This document shows positions 6,572-8,168 of a stretch of DNA of 8,168 bases, one piece after another. How positions within the stretch are numbered: position 1 is the first letter of the stretch; each line of letters begins with the position of its first letter. Source of the DNA: Candidatus Omnitrophota bacterium (GTDB lineage Bacteria; Omnitrophota; Omnitrophia; Omnitrophales; Danuiimicrobiaceae); contig JACQQP010000058.1 in assembly GCA_016206945.1 (NCBI GenBank), forward strand, positions 1-8,168. Direction: 5' to 3'. The notes under the pieces were generated by a model, which worked only from the letters and a program-made list of their open reading frames with translations, did no database searches and was not told where the DNA came from. The position numbers and the translations under genes are program-made.

Positions 6572-7489
6572 CTACCACCTCCGTTGATGTCGTGGGAGTG
6601 GTGCAACTTTGTAAAACATCATCCAATGAGATTCCACTTTCACAGGTGCAGGATCACAAATCATATGGCCTTCTTCAGGGAAAGCTCGGAAGCCCCCTTC
6701 CTCCTGCCAATGGAGACCGTCCGATGTGAGGGCGCTTCGGATGCCTTCAGCGCAATAATATTGGCGCCAGCGGCCACCCTCCACTGCGACGGTGTTGGAA
6801 ACCGAACCATTCTCTCGAACAATATCTTCATACTCAAAATGAAGACCGTCAGGCGAGGAAGCCCGAATCAAGCGAGGACCTTGCGAGACATACATAAACC
6901 AGGTGCTTTGAATCTTGATCATATCGGGATCTGTGATCTGAGGATAGGAAAATCGAATGCCATCCTCCTCTTCAAACAAAATTCCATCTGAAGAAACAGC
7001 GCTCCGAATGTCATTGACAGATTCAAAGTCGGGCGGCTGTCCGGGTTCAGGCCTTTTTCCAAAAGTGACATAATAAAGCCGAATCTTTCCATCGGCGAGA
7101 AGAACGGCTTCCGGATCTGCTCCTGCAAATCCCCGGGAGTTGCGCATTTGAAGAGAGCCTTGCTGCCAAGAGCGAGCGTTATCGGAAGAGATTGCAACCA
7201 TCAATCCCGAACGGCTGCGGTGGGCTCCGTCAACGGCGTAAATCAAGATCCTGCCATCCGCTAGACGTAAAACATCGGGGACCGAGGCCTTATCAAAAAC
7301 CAGTTCAGGAATTTTTGTGAATTCAAGTCCGTCCGAAGAAATGGCTTTGTAGATTTGATGATAATAAGGTCCTACGGGATCTTCAAAAGGATCGTGCTCC
7401 ATGCCCGCAGAGTCAAAGGTAAGTTCTTCGCCCGTCGCTTGCGCTGCGACGGAAAAAATCCATAGAAGTATAACAGCAACAGTCTTTAT
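6572..7489 (-). CDS. Secreted five-bladed propeller protein, glycosidase/sialidase-like, with atypical ATA start
   Basis: The first canonical start is ATG at 7402, giving 276 residues without a signal peptide. The same frame stays open to a TAA at 7529-7531 and encodes IKTVAVILLWIFSVAAQA from 7489, an almost ideal signal peptide if the ATA at 7487-7489 acts as or replaces ATG. AGAAGGG lies 9 bases before it. No ATG, GTG, TTG or CTG exists in this extension. Numbered from the 7402 ATG, five blades are marked by SSDG-type motifs: SSDGLEF (22-28), SSDNARSW (72-79), SSDGILF (137-143), SPDGLHF (183-189) and TSDGLHW (226-232). Acidic strand starts are VPDVLRLADG, ADPEAVLLADG, TDPDMIK and CDPAPVK. 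This is the layout of GH43/GH32-like five-bladed propellers and Asp-box proteins; substrate and activity cannot be assigned. Its TAG stop abuts the next gene's ATG. The gene could be intact with a rare start, a start-loss mutant, or carry a sequence error. Confidence 0.75.
   Translation of the reverse strand: MKTVAVILLWIFSVAAQATGEELTFDSAGMEHDPFEDPVGPYYHQIYKAISSDGLEFTKIPELVFDKASVPDVLRLADGRILIYAVDGAHRSRSGLMVAISSDNARSWQQGSLQMRNSRGFAGADPEAVLLADGKIRLYYVTFGKRPEPGQPPDFESVNDIRSAVSSDGILFEEEDGIRFSYPQITDPDMIKIQSTWFMYVSQGPRLIRASSPDGLHFEYEDIVRENGSVSNTVAVEGGRWRQYYCAEGIRSALTSDGLHWQEEGGFRAFPEEGHMICDPAPVKVESHWMMFYKVAPLPRHQRRW
6577..6582 (-). promoter_or_regulatory. Strong Shine-Dalgarno of the NHL-type gene
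   Basis: GGAGGT on the minus strand lies five bases before the ATG at 6571 and within the last codons of the upstream propeller gene (TAG at 6572-6574). This fixes the start of the NHL-type protein and implies translational coupling of the pair. Confidence 0.8.
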
Positions 7490-7490
7490 G

Positions 7491-7519
7491 GGGTTGAGCC
7501 CTTCTTTTAGGGTTGAGCC
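7491..7519. repeat. 10-base direct repeat flanking a ribosome-binding site
   Basis: GGGTTGAGCC occurs at 7491-7500 and 7510-7519 (period 19). On the minus strand the AGAAGGG at 7499-7505 lies in the spacer between copies, and the second copy leads directly into the ATA codon of the glycosidase-like gene. Confidence 0.6.
7499..7505 (-). promoter_or_regulatory. Candidate Shine-Dalgarno before the ATA codon
   Basis: AGAAGGG on the minus strand is followed by nine bases and then ATA AAG ACT GTT, which begins the signal-peptide-like segment of the glycosidase-like protein. Its position is what would be expected for a start at 7489 and supports the extension over the internal ATG at 7402. Confidence 0.5.
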
Positions 7520-7562
7520 TACAAACTGTTACCCATGTGTCCGGTATGTACCCACCGCCTGT

Positions 7563-7639
7563 TGGTCGGGGCGAGTGGATTCGAACCACCGACCTCACGG
7601 TCCCGAACCGTGCGCTCTACCAAGCTAAGCTACGCCCCG
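7563..7639 (-). tRNA. tRNA-Pro (anticodon CGG)
   Basis: A complete cloverleaf reads on the minus strand from 7639. The acceptor stem CGGGGCG pairs with CGCCCCG, including the C1-G72 pair characteristic of bacterial tRNA-Pro. U8/A9, a D-arm with GG at 18-19, the anticodon stem CACGG/CCGTG, the loop TTCGGGA and the T-arm GGTGG-TTCGAAT-CCACT are all canonical. The anticodon CGG lies at 7603-7605 and reads CCG codons. The discriminator is A (7566), and CCA is encoded at 7563-7565. It sits about 70 bases upstream of the glycosidase-like start on the same strand. I saw no duplicated 3' end in the window that would mark an integrated element. Confidence 0.97.
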
Positions 7640-7648
7640 TTCTATTTC

Positions 7649-7670
7649 GCCCTGTCCTTATTGGCAGGGC
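7649..7670. repeat. Short hairpin upstream of the tRNA
   Basis: GCCCTG (7649-7654) pairs with CAGGGC (7665-7670), and CC/GG can extend the stem past a bulge. It starts ten bases upstream of the 5' end of the tRNA on the minus strand. No U-tract accompanies it; it may be repeat debris. Confidence 0.4.
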
Positions 7671-7686
7671 TTCAAAGCAACGGGCA

Positions 7687-7729
7687 GTCTCTCCGAAGCT
7701 GTGCTACTAAAGACACAGCGTAGGAGGAC
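7687..7729. repeat. Interrupted palindrome near the tRNA
   Basis: GTC (7687-7689), CTCC (7691-7694) and GCTGTG (7698-7703) pair in order with CACAGC (7714-7719), GGAG (7723-7726) and GAC (7727-7729), leaving a one-base bulge, a 3x3 internal loop (GAA/GTA) and a 10-base loop. The CTCCgaaGC...GCgtaGGAG pattern looks like a dispersed palindromic repeat rather than a terminator, since no U-tract follows on either strand. Confidence 0.6.
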
Positions 7730-7779
7730 GCCCCGACGAAGGAGTCATTATATTGATTTTCGGCTTCTTCTTGAAGGAC

Positions 7780-7803
7780 ATAATTGAGGGTATAATTGAG
7801 GGT
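7780..7803. repeat. Perfect 12-base tandem duplication
   Basis: ATAATTGAGGGT at 7780-7791 is repeated exactly at 7792-7803. It lies between two palindromes in the gene-free stretch. Two copies only; it could be a slippage duplication or a small binding site pair. Confidence 0.75.
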
Positions 7804-7815
7804 CTAAATCGAAAT

Positions 7816-7857
7816 CAGGGACGGTTTTCTTCTATCGGGTTTTGAGAACCGTCCCTG
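7816..7857. repeat. 14-base inverted repeat (REP/MITE-like)
   Basis: CAGGGACGGTTTTC (7816-7829) pairs with GAGAACCGTCCCTG (7844-7857), with a single U-G wobble and a 14-base loop. The arms resemble the GGGACGG-type palindromes found as dispersed repeats near IS200-like (RAYT) transposases in many environmental bacteria; that link is recollection plus inference, and no transposase is in the window. No U-tract follows, so a terminator role is less likely. Confidence 0.7.
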
Positions 7858-7951
7858 GTAAACCCGCATAAAACAGGGGGCAGACTGAGCGCGGCATCGA
7901 TTGCTGTTTTTTCGTAGCTTAATTTGCGGGCGCTTGAGGCAGTAATAGGAC

Positions 7952-8168
7952 TCATCGAGTGATTTTGATGGTGACCGTTATTTGTGCCGTATCGGTGCCG
8001 TCCGTGGCTGAAAATTGTACTGTGCGTTCCCTCACTTTTCCAATCGGCACCCAGGAAAAATAACCTATCGCTCGACCTCTGATTTTGGATGACTGAAGCA
8101 CGAATGTTGCTCCGGGAGGAAGGCTTACTGCCTTAAGAGTAACTGGATTAAGATCAGGGTCTTGGGCG
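7952..8168 (-). CDS. C-terminal end of a protein with a putative Ig-like/cadherin-like domain (partial)
   Basis: Reading the minus strand inward from the window edge gives 71 residues before a TGA at 7952-7954. The order of motifs is that of putative-Ig or cadherin-like bacterial domains: QDPDLNPVTLKAVSLPPGA (start of the domain), then GYFSWVPIG in the middle, then VQFSATDGTDTAQITVTI near the end. Such domains are usually tandemly repeated in large secreted or cell-surface proteins, so most of the gene presumably lies beyond 8168. The chain ends right after this domain (KITR), with no sorting motif, membrane anchor or type IX-like tail visible. Codon use is ordinary and the frame uninterrupted. 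The exact domain family and the full length of the protein cannot be known here. Confidence 0.72.
   Translation of the reverse strand, partial: AQDPDLNPVTLKAVSLPPGATFVLQSSKIRGRAIGYFSWVPIGKVRERTVQFSATDGTDTAQITVTIKITR

Larger units (their letters stand above)
7640..7951. other. Gene-free stretch with several small repeats
   Basis: This 312-base gap lies between the 5' end of the tRNA gene and the stop codon of the Ig-like protein, both on the minus strand. It holds four repeat structures listed separately (hairpins at 7649-7670, 7687-7729 and 7816-7857, and a tandem duplication at 7780-7803). No coding frame with a recognisable product was found, and no convincing tRNA promoter. Confidence 0.7.

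Noticed and set aside
7401..7723. Three plus-strand frames (7401-7628, 7513-7710, 7535-7723) giving peptides such as SNHRPHGPEPCALPS
   Set aside because: They are translations of the antisense strand of tRNA-Pro, a well-known source of false proteins.
7632..7735. Repeated ACGCCCCG (7632-7639 and 7728-7735) as a possible tRNA attachment-site duplication
   Set aside because: Eight bases matching the 5', not 3', end of the tRNA is too short and in the wrong part for a typical att site, and no integrase is present.
7892..7912. Plus-strand CGGCA/TGCTG hairpin followed by six T
   Set aside because: The stem is only five base pairs with a wobble, and no plus-strand gene precedes it.
1..8168. CRISPR array, toxin-antitoxin pair, phage or transposase genes
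   Set aside because: No regularly spaced repeats, no recombinase or transposase motifs and no small paired genes with family signatures were seen.

Overview
The window reads as a piece of chromosome from a Gram-negative-type (two-membrane) bacterium of fairly balanced base composition. The outer-membrane evidence is a clear secretin of the Flp/Tad pilus system and several secreted beta-propeller or Ig-like proteins. The mix of Tad genes, secreted propellers and GC-rich palindromic repeats would fit an uncultured environmental lineage such as Omnitrophota or a neighbour. That placement is a low-confidence guess, because nothing here is a phylogenetic marker.

Layout. 1-1386 (+): the last codons of a probable upstream gene, then a TadG-like membrane-anchored vWA protein. 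1445-3810 (-): a two-gene unit reading toward tadG, cpaB (rcpC) followed by cpaC (rcpA, the pilus secretin), joined by a 4-base ATGA overlap. 3811-4282: a 472-base gap with a strong GC-rich palindrome and only a dubious short frame. 4283-7489 (-): a second two-gene unit, first a small secreted five-bladed-propeller, glycosidase-like protein, then a large secreted NHL-type propeller protein whose ATG directly follows the first gene's stop codon. 7563-7639 (-): tRNA-Pro(CGG) with encoded CCA. 7640-7951: no gene, but several hairpins and a perfect 12-base tandem duplication. 7952-8168 (-): the C-terminal end of a cell-surface-type protein with a putative Ig-like/cadherin-like domain, cut by the window edge.

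How the genes work together. TadG, CpaB and CpaC are parts of the same envelope machine: CpaC forms the outer-membrane channel, CpaB is its periplasmic partner, and TadG is a membrane-anchored accessory protein with an intact metal-binding vWA site. Their convergent arrangement is a split version of the usual one-directional tad operon, and the motor genes (cpaE/cpaF, tadB/C) are not in view. The two propeller proteins are translationally linked, both exported, and probably act on or recognise extracellular material; their substrate cannot be read from the sequence.

The observation most worth checking is that the glycosidase-like gene has a full signal peptide and ribosome-binding site but ATA where ATG is expected. 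No strongly supported new defence, mobile or regulatory system is visible; the rest is accessory detail.
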